64,000 nucleotides of DNA from an uncultured Bacteroidales bacterium (lineage in GTDB: Bacteria > Bacteroidota > Bacteroidia > Bacteroidales > Paludibacteraceae). The DNA is taken from positions 27,447 to 91,446 of the forward strand of contig CADCBP010000020.1 of the NCBI GenBank assembly GCA_902799705.1. The letters run 5' to 3'. The notes under the pieces are model-generated. The model was given only the letters and a program-made list of their open reading frames with translations, did not search any database and had not been told where the DNA came from. This document shows positions 22,599-32,006 of this stretch, in pieces (the first letter of the stretch is position 1; the number at the start of each line of letters is the position of its first letter). The position numbers and the translations under genes were made by a program.

Positions 22599-25500
22599 GT
22601 GGCTCTTACTATTACTTTAATGGCTCTGTATGATTCTTGTGACTCTTTATCCGCAGACCAAACCTGCACGATATACATTCCTTCCACGGATGGAATGGAC
22701 ACCGGTGTGGCTTTGCCTCGATAAACACCTTTGGATACAAACTGACCCTCAATGGTGTTGATACGGTATTCGCCGCTGCTGTTCTCGTTGAGCGAGAGGA
22801 TGTGTATCTGTCCTCCGGTCGGAACGCAAGTCGGAGTTACGGCTATATAATCACTGGAAGGACCATGGTCCTTATCCGGATTCGTCGGCGAGTTAGGCAT
22901 CGCTTTAACAACAATCGGACAGGTAGGTGCGGAACTGATAATCTCTCCCTTGTCGTCAGTTTCTGTGAGCAGCACGTGGTACTCTGCAGATTGCTCCGAT
23001 CCGGTCAGAAGACCTTCCGGCACGTAGAGATAAGGCTTCGTGTAACCTGTCATCTTTTGTCCGTTGCGGAACCATTGGAAGACATTCCAGGCATGGCCGC
23101 CGTTGTAGTTGGCATCCAATAGGACAATCAGGTCTCCGTGGCGCTGCTCCATAACCCAACCTGGGTAGTTCACCTTCACTTCGAATGAATAAGTCATCAA
23201 CTCTTCGCCTGAACAAAGACCGTTTTTGAATCCGATAGTTGCGGAATAGACGCCCGGAACAGGATAGTCCTCTCGTCTGTCTATCAGCGGTAATGGAAGG
23301 TCGAGTACATAGACCGAGTCCACTTTCCAATCCTTTTCAGGACGAATGATCTGTTTGTCGTGGATATCCTCAAAACCCATGTCGGTTGCTGCTTCATCGT
23401 AATGAACGCTGAAACTCGTTGGGTGATGACCTTTATATGAATAGCGGATTGCGTAAGTGGTCTCTGTGTTCGCCTCGCCGAAACATACTGGGGATGGCTC
23501 AATCGTGAACGAGGACGCCTTTTCCATTGCGAGGTTAAGCGTGAACTTGGTTTTACACGGCTTGCCTTCCTCTTGGATATATTTCACATAATCGGTGACA
23601 GGCTCTGTCAATACTTCGTCACCGAAGACGAAGGACTCTCCTTTACAGATGGTAGTGTCAATCGTTACAGGAGGCAAAGCATCGCGGATCTCATAGTGAA
23701 GTGAGAGTACGGAGTCGCAAAAACAACCCACCGTCTTCAAACTGTCACGCACGGTATAGAAGCCGAAGTCGAGATCAGTTGGAATTTTGTTATTAGGTAT
23801 CTTATTGGTCATCATACCCGTACCGTCCGGATAACGTTTATCCGGCTTGTCTTGCTGGTCATATAAGTACAAGTTACTTGGAATATGCTCCTCACCGTTG
23901 CTCAATAACCAGTGGAAGTCGTCATCAAACTTGCAGATGGTGGTGTCGTAGTTATAGGGCTCGATGTATGTCATTCGGTACCGCATGTTCTCGTTTGCGT
24001 AAGGTGCTACGCCGTATGCGGGATCAAAAATCACGTTGAGCACATATACGTCAAAGCACTCATGGTCGTCGAAATCTTTGGGACGTATAGTGTCGCGTAT
24101 TGCTCCGGAAATAGGAGCCTCCGCATCATAGTAGATTTTCTTGGCATTCCATGTCCATTCGGGTTCATTGAAGCAATGATGGCGTGTCTGAGGAACGTTC
24201 GCGTTTCCGAAGACAGTCAAATTCAACAGGCAGATAGAGTCCACGCAGAGCGGATATCCTTTGCTGTCCTTTCGGTCAGCGAACCGTTTGGCACACAGCG
24301 GATCTCTGGCTATCGCTTTACGGTCTTTCAAATCAAGCTTGCTGACATCTACGTCGTAGTGACCTTCCCAATGGTAGGTGTCACTCGCGCATACTTCGAT
24401 GGATTCCTCGCTCTCAGAAACCAGATACGTGGGATATACAATCACGTGTTGTACAATGACGTCAAGCGTACCATCTGCATTCAACACGGTGTCTATCAAC
24501 AGGTACGTGCGGGTACCGTCTTCATTATAATGATAGTCCTTGCTGCCTCGTTTGTTGTCCGGGTCGAAATAATCGACCTCACCGATGACATTTCCGTCCT
24601 TGTCGTAATAGAATTGGAAATAATCTCCGGTAGTGAGCGGATAGGTGTGATAACGGGTACCGTCAGCACGTGCAACCGTCGTGTCGCCACCGAATTTCCA
24701 GTCATCGGACATACCGTCGTCTAACACATTACCGTTATCACCGATATTTGCGGAAGGGATGACTTTGGTCTTAAATACCAACATCTCCAGGAAGGTTGTA
24801 CTATCACACGACAGAATATGTGTTTTGGACACTTGTGAACCATGATACATACCTCCCCTGCTGTTCTCAATCCCCAATTCCGGCACAAGGTCCGAATTGA
24901 TCACAAGCGCTGAGTCCACGCCGGCAATACGTTTGAGTTCATCAATGCCGCTCACTTCCGGGTGGACGGTGAAGAAGTCTTGGCCTACAAATAGAACTTT
25001 CGGCTCTGTGAAGAACGTCAGTGTATCGTGTGTGTAGAGCGAACGCTGATAGGTAGAGAGGTCTTTGTTGACATCCTCTCTATAAATCGGAAGTACGAAC
25101 ATACGAACCACCTCGCCACTATCGCATTCCACTTTAACCTCTTCGCCTGTCTCCGGATGAATCCAGATCTTTGGCTTGGTCTTCAGGTCATTACCTTTTC
25201 TCCATTCGCCTGGTTGGTCTAAGGAGAAGGTCTGACCTTTGAAGACAGCTGTCTTTCCGGGGTCCTGACATACTGTAGTATCTACCGTCATCAGATACGA
25301 CGGATAGATGGTTAAGTCTCTATAGAAATGGGCGTCAATACCGGCTACTGGCCAGGGGCTTGCCGTTTTCTTTGGGTCACTAACCGTCTTGCGATGCTCC
25401 TCCAAATGAATCGTAGTGGGCAATTTCTTTGGGTCTTGGTACTCCCTTAAATCCAGTTTGATGGTGGTGTCTCCGGCCTGCCAAACGTAAGGCGTGTCAT

Positions 25501-28500
25501 TGCTGCACGTATATGCATACGTGTACTCTACTTGTTCATCCGCCACTTGCACCAACAACTGAACGGTAGAGTCGCAGACTGCGGTCAATGAACCGTCGTC
25601 GCGTCTGTATGGATGGGTTGTTGTAGTCGTCGTCAATGCATATAAATAGTCGCCTTTGAGGTATTCCACAGTCCATCCTTCAGGAATAACACGTCCGTAC
25701 TCCTTGAGGACAACGACGGGCTTTCCTTTACTGGGGACTGTATCCGTCAGAACTTTCTCACCTGCCCATATAACACCATGCCACTCAAACCATTGTCCGG
25801 TCGAGATAGAGGCGCGTTTCTCCGAAGTGGAGTAGGGCGGCAGAAGTATAACGGTCTGATAATAGATCGTATGGCAGGGGTTGCCGAAAATCGTATCCGA
25901 TAACTCGTAGATAACCCGCGTATCTTGATTCGGGTTTTGCTTCGGACGGTTTATTCTCAGCGGTTTGTTTACATTATAACGCGTCTTTTTCGTGTTGCCT
26001 TTGGGGTTAGCCCAGAACTGGTCATGACCTTCCCATTTATGCTCTACTTGCGAGCCGTCTTCGTAGCAATAGACAACAGTATCGCGATGGATATCCACAT
26101 GATTGACAGTGATCTCATATTGCATATTATATGGACAGCCGTCTTCGTTGAGACATACAATCTTGTCGCTATAATATACACCCGGCTCATGCTCTCTTGG
26201 GTTGAAAGTCCATTCAAAACTCTCATCCTCTATGTCCGGATCGGATTTCTTGTTCACTACTACCGGAGCATCATCCTGACATACCTCTTTTGTTTTGGTA
26301 CGGGTTTGATTGTCCTTTAGGAAGGTGAGGTATAAAATGTGGCGTTCACCGATACAACCTTCGAATTTCGTGCCGTCAGGATAGGTTGATCTTGGGTGCT
26401 CATAGACACACATGTTTGTTCCTTCGTGTATCCCATCCTTCCCGAGTTGATAAGTGATATCTATGTGTTTCGTGAAACGGCCGTTGTACCAGTTGTAGTC
26501 CAGAGACCATGTGTACTGATTTTTACAAGTAGTGGCATCCTCATGTATATATTCCGTTACGGGCCATACATTCAGTGTAATGGTCAGCGAACGGTCACAA
26601 CCGAGGGTGTTGCGTGGATAAGCAGCCTTGTACTTGTCGTGCCACTCTTTCATCTTGTCGTTGCAATTGGTCGTGCGGATGACGTCGGTACCTTTGAATT
26701 GCCAGTATAACTTGTCGGCAAAATAGGTCCATCCCTCAGCACCTGTATTTTTATTTCTCTTGCAGGCTTGCAGGGTGCCTAAGAAATCAAAGTTCTTGAA
26801 GAATCCGCCGAACTTACTGTTGATTCCTTCCAAATCAGCTTCGCATAAGTATTCCGGATCACGCACTTCCACTTCGCTCTGGCAAAGCAACACGTACAAC
26901 GTAACAACCGAGTCGTTCTCGCATCCGTTGACGGTACTGTATTTACGTGTGAAGGGGCCGTTTTCTTCTACTTTCAGAGGTGTTGTCTCTGCTTCTTTGG
27001 TAGTGGGGTCTATAAAGAACTTTATTCCCTTTCCGTCTATAATGTCTTTGTCATTCGTACAGCGGATAAGCCACGTCGTGTCATTGTAACTGCGATAGGT
27101 TCGCACGATGGTACTCAGCGTATCCTTCTGCCATTTTTCTTTGTCGGACTCTTCGCACATGATAGGCTGGCGGTATAAGATAGCGCGCACCTCAAAGTCC
27201 TCGTATCTGTGACGCTGTTTGGCAGGTATGTTTTTTTCCGGCAGTACAAAGAACTTTGTCTCGATGTACGGATTGGATAAATCGCCTGTCTGATGTTCGT
27301 CGTTCTTGTCTGTGTATTCCGTGCGTTTCTGGTTGCCTTGGTTGATGCGCATCACTTCCCATTTGATGTCATCCCATTTGTTGCGGATGAGGGCGGGGAA
27401 ACGCAACTTGGTACTGTCGCAAATGAAGATCGTGTCGAATTGTGTCGGCTGGTTCGGTAATACGACTTTGTCCAGATACCAACCTCCGCCGGCGTTCTTG
27501 TCCGGGTACTTGGCGTTGAACTCTGCACCGTGCACATCTTTCGCCGCGTATTTCATCGACAGGAATAACGAGTCTTCCTTTTGCATGAAATCGTACCCTA
27601 TCGGATAAAGACATGCTTGACCGTTTTCTATACCGCTTACATAGCCGCCGAAACCTTTCCCTGCTGCCGTGAGAATCTGATATCCGTCACTGAGCGAGAT
27701 ACGGGTAAATTGGAAGTCGGGATATACGTTGCCGGGCAGGGGCTTAAAACCTGTAACAGGTGCACCGTTATGTCTGAGCGATGGAATAACCGATTTTTTT
27801 GCCCATAGTACCAACTCGTATTTCATTGGCTCTGCGTCTTTTTGCGGGTTGGTATAGGTGGTGAAGACGGCTGTGTCTGTCAAGTGTTCCAATGGGACAA
27901 TCATCGTCATGGACGGGTCGCCATGATAGTTAATTTGTTTGTCTATGTTGTACACCGCACTGGAGGTGTGAAGATAAACCTGAACAGGCTTGTCGGCCTT
28001 GACTACAATAGTACTGTCTTCCAGTGTTAACCAATCGCTTTCCTTTCCGTGATACGCATCGATTAATCGCGACCATTTCTCGGTGGAACCCAAGGTCTTG
28101 TTCTGCGTTACTTTGGAGGTCGTCAGTGTCACTTTCGTGTTCTCGTCGCGCGCGATGATATCGAGCTTGTTCAGACGTGTCTGAAGGCCGGTCAGAGGCA
28201 CGATGAATTGTTGGCCCCAGCGGTCAATAGGCAGCAACTGGTCAAACGCATGGTCTGCGGTCGCATTACCTTGATCCGTGGTGAAACGGGCTGCCTGGTT
28301 ACCTCCCCAGACTGCTACTGGCTGGTCGGCACAAATCGTGGTTCCGGACAAGTCTATCAAACTCGACGGATCCTTGGGGTCAACCACAGCACGAACAATA
28401 TAGATTTGGTAGGCTTGCGGGAAAGTTGCCGTGAGTTTGCCTTTGCTGCCTTTACTGGTCGTCACATTGTCCGGCAACTGGATATTCACTTTAGTGCCCG

Positions 28501-29065
28501 GCTTCGTGGACATAATGACAAACTCGGATGCGATATTGTCATCGCCGTTACATGCTACGATATATTCGTGTCCCAGCGCTTGTTTGGGCAATACATGAGA
28601 ACCGTCCAAGGAGAAGTTCGTCTTGTCGGTACCGATTTGGTTGACGGCATAAACAGTCATCTTCACGCCGTTCTTGCTGAAAATATGCACACCCAGAGTT
28701 AGCGGCGTTTCTACTTGGGTTTTCTCATTCGTAATGTCCCAATAGGCGAGGTCCGGTTTGATTTCTATCACCTCCGTCGTGTTCACCTTTACAGAATAAT
28801 CCTGGCGATAAGATAGACCGCACTGTACACATACCACGTTCTCCGTGATCTCCGGATGGCCCGGCACTTCGCGTGAACTGACCAGGAACTGCAACTTCAA
28901 GTCAGGCGCATTGCGCTGACTGTTAGCGTTCGGCAGGAACGTGGTAACGAAATCATAGCCCTCGGTACTTGTTACGGGTGTAACGGACGGAGTCGTCTGG
29001 GCATGCATTACAAGCGCCAGGCACAGGGCGTATAATATTACTAATAATTGACGGGTGTGTCTCAT
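22568..29065 (-). CDS. Giant secreted protein with IgGFc-binding-like N-terminal domain and T9SS-type C-terminus
   Basis: The 2165-aa protein has a signal peptide (MRHTRQLLVILYALCLALVMHAQ). Roughly residues 150-350 match the IgGFc-binding N-terminal domain pattern: ALGHEYIVACNG, SEFVIMST, ICADQPVAVWGGNQAAR, DQLLPIDRWGQQFIVP. The remainder contains many repeated beta-domain units with paired cysteines around phrases such as DTTVCQDPG, DTTICKGESF and DATTCKNQYTW, which look like repeating adhesin modules. The C-terminal 90 residues (GQIHILSLNENSSGEYRI, GMYIVQVWS, AIKVIV) resemble a type A T9SS sorting domain, with a short Cys-containing tail. Its promoter at 29094-29125 heads the chain barrel-xseA-HhH. 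Confidence 0.82.
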   Translation of the reverse strand: MRHTRQLLVILYALCLALVMHAQTTPSVTPVTSTEGYDFVTTFLPNANSQRNAPDLKLQFLVSSREVPGHPEITENVVCVQCGLSYRQDYSVKVNTTEVIEIKPDLAYWDITNEKTQVETPLTLGVHIFSKNGVKMTVYAVNQIGTDKTNFSLDGSHVLPKQALGHEYIVACNGDDNIASEFVIMSTKPGTKVNIQLPDNVTTSKGSKGKLTATFPQAYQIYIVRAVVDPKDPSSLIDLSGTTICADQPVAVWGGNQAARFTTDQGNATADHAFDQLLPIDRWGQQFIVPLTGLQTRLNKLDIIARDENTKVTLTTSKVTQNKTLGSTEKWSRLIDAYHGKESDWLTLEDSTIVVKADKPVQVYLHTSSAVYNIDKQINYHGDPSMTMIVPLEHLTDTAVFTTYTNPQKDAEPMKYELVLWAKKSVIPSLRHNGAPVTGFKPLPGNVYPDFQFTRISLSDGYQILTAAGKGFGGYVSGIENGQACLYPIGYDFMQKEDSLFLSMKYAAKDVHGAEFNAKYPDKNAGGGWYLDKVVLPNQPTQFDTIFICDSTKLRFPALIRNKWDDIKWEVMRINQGNQKRTEYTDKNDEHQTGDLSNPYIETKFFVLPEKNIPAKQRHRYEDFEVRAILYRQPIMCEESDKEKWQKDTLSTIVRTYRSYNDTTWLIRCTNDKDIIDGKGIKFFIDPTTKEAETTPLKVEENGPFTRKYSTVNGCENDSVVTLYVLLCQSEVEVRDPEYLCEADLEGINSKFGGFFKNFDFLGTLQACKRNKNTGAEGWTYFADKLYWQFKGTDVIRTTNCNDKMKEWHDKYKAAYPRNTLGCDRSLTITLNVWPVTEYIHEDATTCKNQYTWSLDYNWYNGRFTKHIDITYQLGKDGIHEGTNMCVYEHPRSTYPDGTKFEGCIGERHILYLTFLKDNQTRTKTKEVCQDDAPVVVNKKSDPDIEDESFEWTFNPREHEPGVYYSDKIVCLNEDGCPYNMQYEITVNHVDIHRDTVVYCYEDGSQVEHKWEGHDQFWANPKGNTKKTRYNVNKPLRINRPKQNPNQDTRVIYELSDTIFGNPCHTIYYQTVILLPPYSTSEKRASISTGQWFEWHGVIWAGEKVLTDTVPSKGKPVVVLKEYGRVIPEGWTVEYLKGDYLYALTTTTTTHPYRRDDGSLTAVCDSTVQLLVQVADEQVEYTYAYTCSNDTPYVWQAGDTTIKLDLREYQDPKKLPTTIHLEEHRKTVSDPKKTASPWPVAGIDAHFYRDLTIYPSYLMTVDTTVCQDPGKTAVFKGQTFSLDQPGEWRKGNDLKTKPKIWIHPETGEEVKVECDSGEVVRMFVLPIYREDVNKDLSTYQRSLYTHDTLTFFTEPKVLFVGQDFFTVHPEVSGIDELKRIAGVDSALVINSDLVPELGIENSRGGMYHGSQVSKTHILSCDSTTFLEMLVFKTKVIPSANIGDNGNVLDDGMSDDWKFGGDTTVARADGTRYHTYPLTTGDYFQFYYDKDGNVIGEVDYFDPDNKRGSKDYHYNEDGTRTYLLIDTVLNADGTLDVIVQHVIVYPTYLVSESEESIEVCASDTYHWEGHYDVDVSKLDLKDRKAIARDPLCAKRFADRKDSKGYPLCVDSICLLNLTVFGNANVPQTRHHCFNEPEWTWNAKKIYYDAEAPISGAIRDTIRPKDFDDHECFDVYVLNVIFDPAYGVAPYANENMRYRMTYIEPYNYDTTICKFDDDFHWLLSNGEEHIPSNLYLYDQQDKPDKRYPDGTGMMTNKIPNNKIPTDLDFGFYTVRDSLKTVGCFCDSVLSLHYEIRDALPPVTIDTTICKGESFVFGDEVLTEPVTDYVKYIQEEGKPCKTKFTLNLAMEKASSFTIEPSPVCFGEANTETTYAIRYSYKGHHPTSFSVHYDEAATDMGFEDIHDKQIIRPEKDWKVDSVYVLDLPLPLIDRREDYPVPGVYSATIGFKNGLCSGEELMTYSFEVKVNYPGWVMEQRHGDLIVLLDANYNGGHAWNVFQWFRNGQKMTGYTKPYLYVPEGLLTGSEQSAEYHVLLTETDDKGEIISSAPTCPIVVKAMPNSPTNPDKDHGPSSDYIAVTPTCVPTGGQIHILSLNENSSGEYRINTIEGQFVSKGVYRGKATPVSIPSVEGMYIVQVWSADKESQESYRAIKVIVRATCPNCDKSSF

Positions 29066-29093
29066 ATTCGCGTAATTAAATTTGATTAGCGTG

Positions 29094-29125
29094 CAAAGAT
29101 ACGACTTTTTTTGGAACTGTGCAAA
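29094..29125 (-). promoter_or_regulatory. Promoter for the giant secreted protein
   Basis: The minus strand has TTTG at 29125-29122 and TATCTTTG at 29101-29094. The ATG lies about 25 nt downstream of the predicted start site. Confidence 0.78.
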
Positions 29126-29149
29126 AAAAAATACAATTTTTATGCCGAT

Positions 29150-30451
29150 TTAACGGTTTTTAATAAGAAATGTACTAAAAAGAATAAAAAACAAGTAATA
29201 AACGACAACCATTCCCAACCCGATGTGTACCGGAACAGTACACCCCGGTAAACTCTCAATCCAACCTGTCGAATGATTCATTGCCCACGCCAAGCCATAC
29301 GTGATTTTGCCCATTATCGTACCCAGCCAACTGCCGCCTAAAACCATCGTCACCAGGCCGCATGGAACCAACAGCGTCGCCAGTGGCAGCACCATCAGAT
29401 TCGCCAGCAGAAAATAGCAACAGATTTGTCCGAAATAATACATTGTAAGAGGCAACGTACCCACCTGTGCGGCTATGGAGATAATAATAGTCCCTGTTAT
29501 CCAACCGAGAATACGTCCGTACCATGTGTGGTTGAATGTTCTGCTATGAATGTATTTCTCACATTCTTTCGCCATGATTACTATCGCCGTAGTGGCTGTG
29601 AAACTCAACTGAAAACTGACACTCCACAAGTCCGTGGGTCGGAAAGCTAAAATCAACACGGCCGCGGCTGCGATGTTGTTCAGACTGAAAGCCTGCCGGT
29701 ACGCCATTCGTCCCGCTTCAAAAATCGTCACCATCGTCACGGCGCGAACCACCGACGGCGTCATGCCCGTCAACCAGGCGTAGCCCCACATCACCGCAAT
29801 GACCACACCGCTTGTCATACAGCGTCCTAAACGGTTCTCGTACAGTGGTTTGAAACGGCCACCCAAAGTCAAAAAACACAACACCAACCAGTACAAAATA
29901 CCGGTGTGCAAACCGCTCACTGCCAGTACGTGCGCAGCGCCGGAAGCTTGAAAATGCCGCTTTACTTCGGGGTCTATGTCGTCTTTGTAGCCCAAGGTCA
30001 GCGCACCCGTTGTGGCTAATTCATCTCCACCTAAACCGGCGTCTTCCAAACGCCGGTAAAGCCTTACCTGCAATGGTGCCTTGTGTTCCTTTGCCGGCAA
30101 TAAATTATACCTTGCCGCGAAAGCTCTGCCCGTCCTGTGTGACCATTCAATATGCGTCTTCGCTACCACCGTGTCACCCCAACTCGGCAATACTCGCGTA
30201 CTGTCCCGGAGCAAGTACAAATACACCTTTACATCCGTAACCGGTAACCCGTCACCCCTTATCCCGATCACCCTCGTCTCAAACCGCTCGCACTTGGCGG
30301 TCGCCTTTGGAGCGCTCTCAATGACAAAGCCGTACGTCCGGGCCTCTTCTTCCCGAGGATCAAACGGATGCAAATGGTCGAATAAGAGTATTGCTGCTAC
30401 CAGTGGCAACAGCAATACAATCATCGGGTATGCACGTATTTGGCTGAGCAT
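29150..30451 (-). CDS. comEC: ComEC/Rec2-family competence protein
   Basis: ComEC forms the inner-membrane DNA channel in transformation. The 433 aa contain hydrophobic helices at the N-terminus (MIVLLLPLVAAILLF), an OB-like region and the ComEC hallmark AAHVLAVSGLHTGILYW near residue 200, then seven or more membrane helices. No C-terminal metallo-beta-lactamase domain is present. I start at the internal MLSQIRAYPM; an upstream in-frame start (30535) would translate an 11-nt tandem array. It is probably co-transcribed with rpe. Confidence 0.88.
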   Translation of the reverse strand: MLSQIRAYPMIVLLLPLVAAILLFDHLHPFDPREEEARTYGFVIESAPKATAKCERFETRVIGIRGDGLPVTDVKVYLYLLRDSTRVLPSWGDTVVAKTHIEWSHRTGRAFAARYNLLPAKEHKAPLQVRLYRRLEDAGLGGDELATTGALTLGYKDDIDPEVKRHFQASGAAHVLAVSGLHTGILYWLVLCFLTLGGRFKPLYENRLGRCMTSGVVIAVMWGYAWLTGMTPSVVRAVTMVTIFEAGRMAYRQAFSLNNIAAAAVLILAFRPTDLWSVSFQLSFTATTAIVIMAKECEKYIHSRTFNHTWYGRILGWITGTIIISIAAQVGTLPLTMYYFGQICCYFLLANLMVLPLATLLVPCGLVTMVLGGSWLGTIMGKITYGLAWAMNHSTGWIESLPGCTVPVHIGLGMVVVYYLFFILFSTFLIKNR

Positions 30452-30463
30452 GTCTTTATCATC

Positions 30464-30518
30464 TCGGGGGTAAGTCGGGGTAATCTCGGGGTAATCTCGG
30501 GGGTAAGTCGGGGTAATC
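30464..30518. repeat. 11-nt tandem array before comEC
   Basis: Five perfect-length 11-nt units alternate TCGGGGGTAAG and TCGGGGTAATC. The unit resembles the 11-nt TCGGGGGCACT array at 50171-50214. Confidence 0.88.
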
Positions 30519-30537
30519 ACGTATCCTACCAACACTT

Positions 30538-30558
30538 ATAATATACAAAGTATATTAT
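30538..30558. other. Perfect inverted repeat between rpe and comEC
   Basis: ATAATATAC, AAA, GTATATTAT forms a perfect 9-bp AT-rich dyad in the rpe-comEC gap. It may be a regulator site or a weak processing hairpin. No T-run follows. Confidence 0.6.
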
Positions 30559-30580
30559 GCCGTGATTTTCATATCTTGTT

Positions 30581-31234
30581 CTACCCGAACGATTTTTTCA
30601 TCCGTTTAATGGCCTCTTCCGGATTTTCAGCTCCGAAGACGGCACTACCGGCTACCAGCACATCAGCGCCTGCCTCGAATAGAGTACGGGCGTTCTCGGT
30701 GTTCACGCCGCCGTCAATTTCAATCAGTGTCTTCAGTCCACGCTGTGCAATCTCCGACTTGACAAAACGAATCTTGTCCATCGTCTCTGGAATGAATTTC
30801 TGTCCGCCGAAACCTGCAAAAACAGACATCAGCAAAACCATGTCCACCTTGTCCAGATACGGTAACAAACGTTTCACATCGATGTCCGGATTGATTGTCA
30901 GACACGTCCTCACCCCCTTCGCCTTGATTCTGTCCAAGATAGGCAACGGATCGTCCACGGCTTCCAGGTGGAAACCTACCGACCATGCGCCCGCGTCGCA
31001 GAAACGCTCCACGTATTTCTCCGGATGAACAATCATCAGATGAACGTCCAAAGGCTTTGTGCAGTACTTGCGCATCGGTTCCATCAACGGGAATCCGAAC
31101 GATATGTTCGGCACGAACGTGCCGTCCATCACATCTACATGCAGCCAGTCCGCTTCGCTGCGGTTGATCATCGCCAAATCCTCTGCCAAATGGCCGAAAT
31201 CGGCAGACAAAACACTCGGGGCTATCAGTCTCAT
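30581..31234 (-). CDS. rpe: Ribulose-phosphate 3-epimerase
   Basis: Rpe interconverts ribulose 5-phosphate and xylulose 5-phosphate in the pentose phosphate pathway. The 217-aa TIM barrel has SVLSADFGHL at the N-terminus, DWLHVDVMDG with metal-binding His and Asp, DVHLMIVHPEKY, and the phosphate-binding end IDGGVNTENA and VAGSAVF. The usual MSVNPGFGGQ loop reads MSVFAGFGGQ here, a mild variation. It lies 2 nt after the response-regulator stop. Confidence 0.95.
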   Translation of the reverse strand: MRLIAPSVLSADFGHLAEDLAMINRSEADWLHVDVMDGTFVPNISFGFPLMEPMRKYCTKPLDVHLMIVHPEKYVERFCDAGAWSVGFHLEAVDDPLPILDRIKAKGVRTCLTINPDIDVKRLLPYLDKVDMVLLMSVFAGFGGQKFIPETMDKIRFVKSEIAQRGLKTLIEIDGGVNTENARTLFEAGADVLVAGSAVFGAENPEEAIKRMKKSFG

Positions 31235-31236
31235 AG

Positions 31237-31908
31237 TTATTTGTTAAATACAAGTTTATAACCTTTTCCTCTTACCGCTGAAATGGTATATCCTGCGGGC
31301 TCTAAAAAACGGCGTAAGTGATTGATATACACGCCCATGGAGCGTGCGGTAAAGGCATTGTCTTCCTTCCATAACGAAGCTAAGATACGGTGTCTGTCCA
31401 CAACCTCGTCCTCTTTCCTGCACAACATCAGTAACAGGTCACTCTCACGTCCTGAAAGGTGCTCTCCGTCGAATGTCTGGCGGGTTGCATCGAACTGGCG
31501 GCCGTTGAGATTGAAGATACGCTGTTTGCTTTCTTCCCGCTCACGTACACGGCGCAAGATGGCCTCGATGCGGTAAATCAGAATATCCATCGAAAAGGGC
31601 TTGAATTGGTAGTCATCGCACCCTAACTGGAACGCACGCATCTGGCTCTCACGATCCGTGCGGGTCGTCAGAACGATAATCGGCAACTCCGGTATTCTGT
31701 GACGTATCTCCCGTAGCAAATCAAAACCGTTTGTGCCGACACCTTGCAGCTCCATCAGAACAAGATCGCAGTGCGTTTCCGAGAGGAATGTGAGTCCCTC
31801 TTTACCCGATCCTACTCTATGACTTGCGTATCCGCGACTACAAAAGTAGTCGCAAAGCACCGTGGAGAGGCTTAAATCGCCGTCAATGATGAGAATTTTC
31901 GCATTCAT
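31237..31908 (-). CDS. OmpR-type response regulator with a non-canonical receiver
   Basis: The 223 aa (start at MNAKILIIDGD; the longer frame runs through the promoter) combine a receiver domain (1-118) and an OmpR/PhoB winged helix (about 125-223, with SMGVYINHLRRFLEPAG). It resembles Bacteroidales RprY. The phosphoacceptor position is Glu53 (LVLMELQG) instead of Asp, and the acidic pair at the N-terminus reads DGD. T81 or T82 and K103 are kept. It may be locked in an active-like state or independent of phosphorylation. No sensor kinase is nearby. Confidence 0.88.
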   Translation of the reverse strand: MNAKILIIDGDLSLSTVLCDYFCSRGYASHRVGSGKEGLTFLSETHCDLVLMELQGVGTNGFDLLREIRHRIPELPIIVLTTRTDRESQMRAFQLGCDDYQFKPFSMDILIYRIEAILRRVREREESKQRIFNLNGRQFDATRQTFDGEHLSGRESDLLLMLCRKEDEVVDRHRILASLWKEDNAFTARSMGVYINHLRRFLEPAGYTISAVRGKGYKLVFNK

Positions 31909-31924
31909 ACCTGTAAATTCGCCG

Positions 31925-31956
31925 CAAAGGTACAAAAAAATTTGCATATATCCAAA
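31925..31956 (-). promoter_or_regulatory. Promoter for the response regulator-rpe-comEC unit
   Basis: The minus strand has TTTG at 31956-31953 and TACCTTTG at 31932-31925, about 12 nt before the regulator ATG. It overlaps the divergent ansA promoter. Confidence 0.72.
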
Positions 31957-31972
31957 AAAAAATGTAATTTTG
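31941..31972 (+). promoter_or_regulatory. Promoter for ansA
   Basis: TTTG at 31941-31944 and TAATTTTG at 31965-31972, with an A-tract spacer. It interleaves with the divergent regulator promoter at 31925-31956. Confidence 0.78.
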
Positions 31973-32006
31973 CAGCGCAAAATCAGATACAATCGCTCTT
32001 TTGGCC

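Noticed and set aside
30452-30535. Longer N-terminus for ComEC
   Set aside because: It would translate the 11-nt array into Thr-Tyr-Pro-Arg repeats with no family counterpart. MLSQIRAYPM at 30451 gives a normal start.
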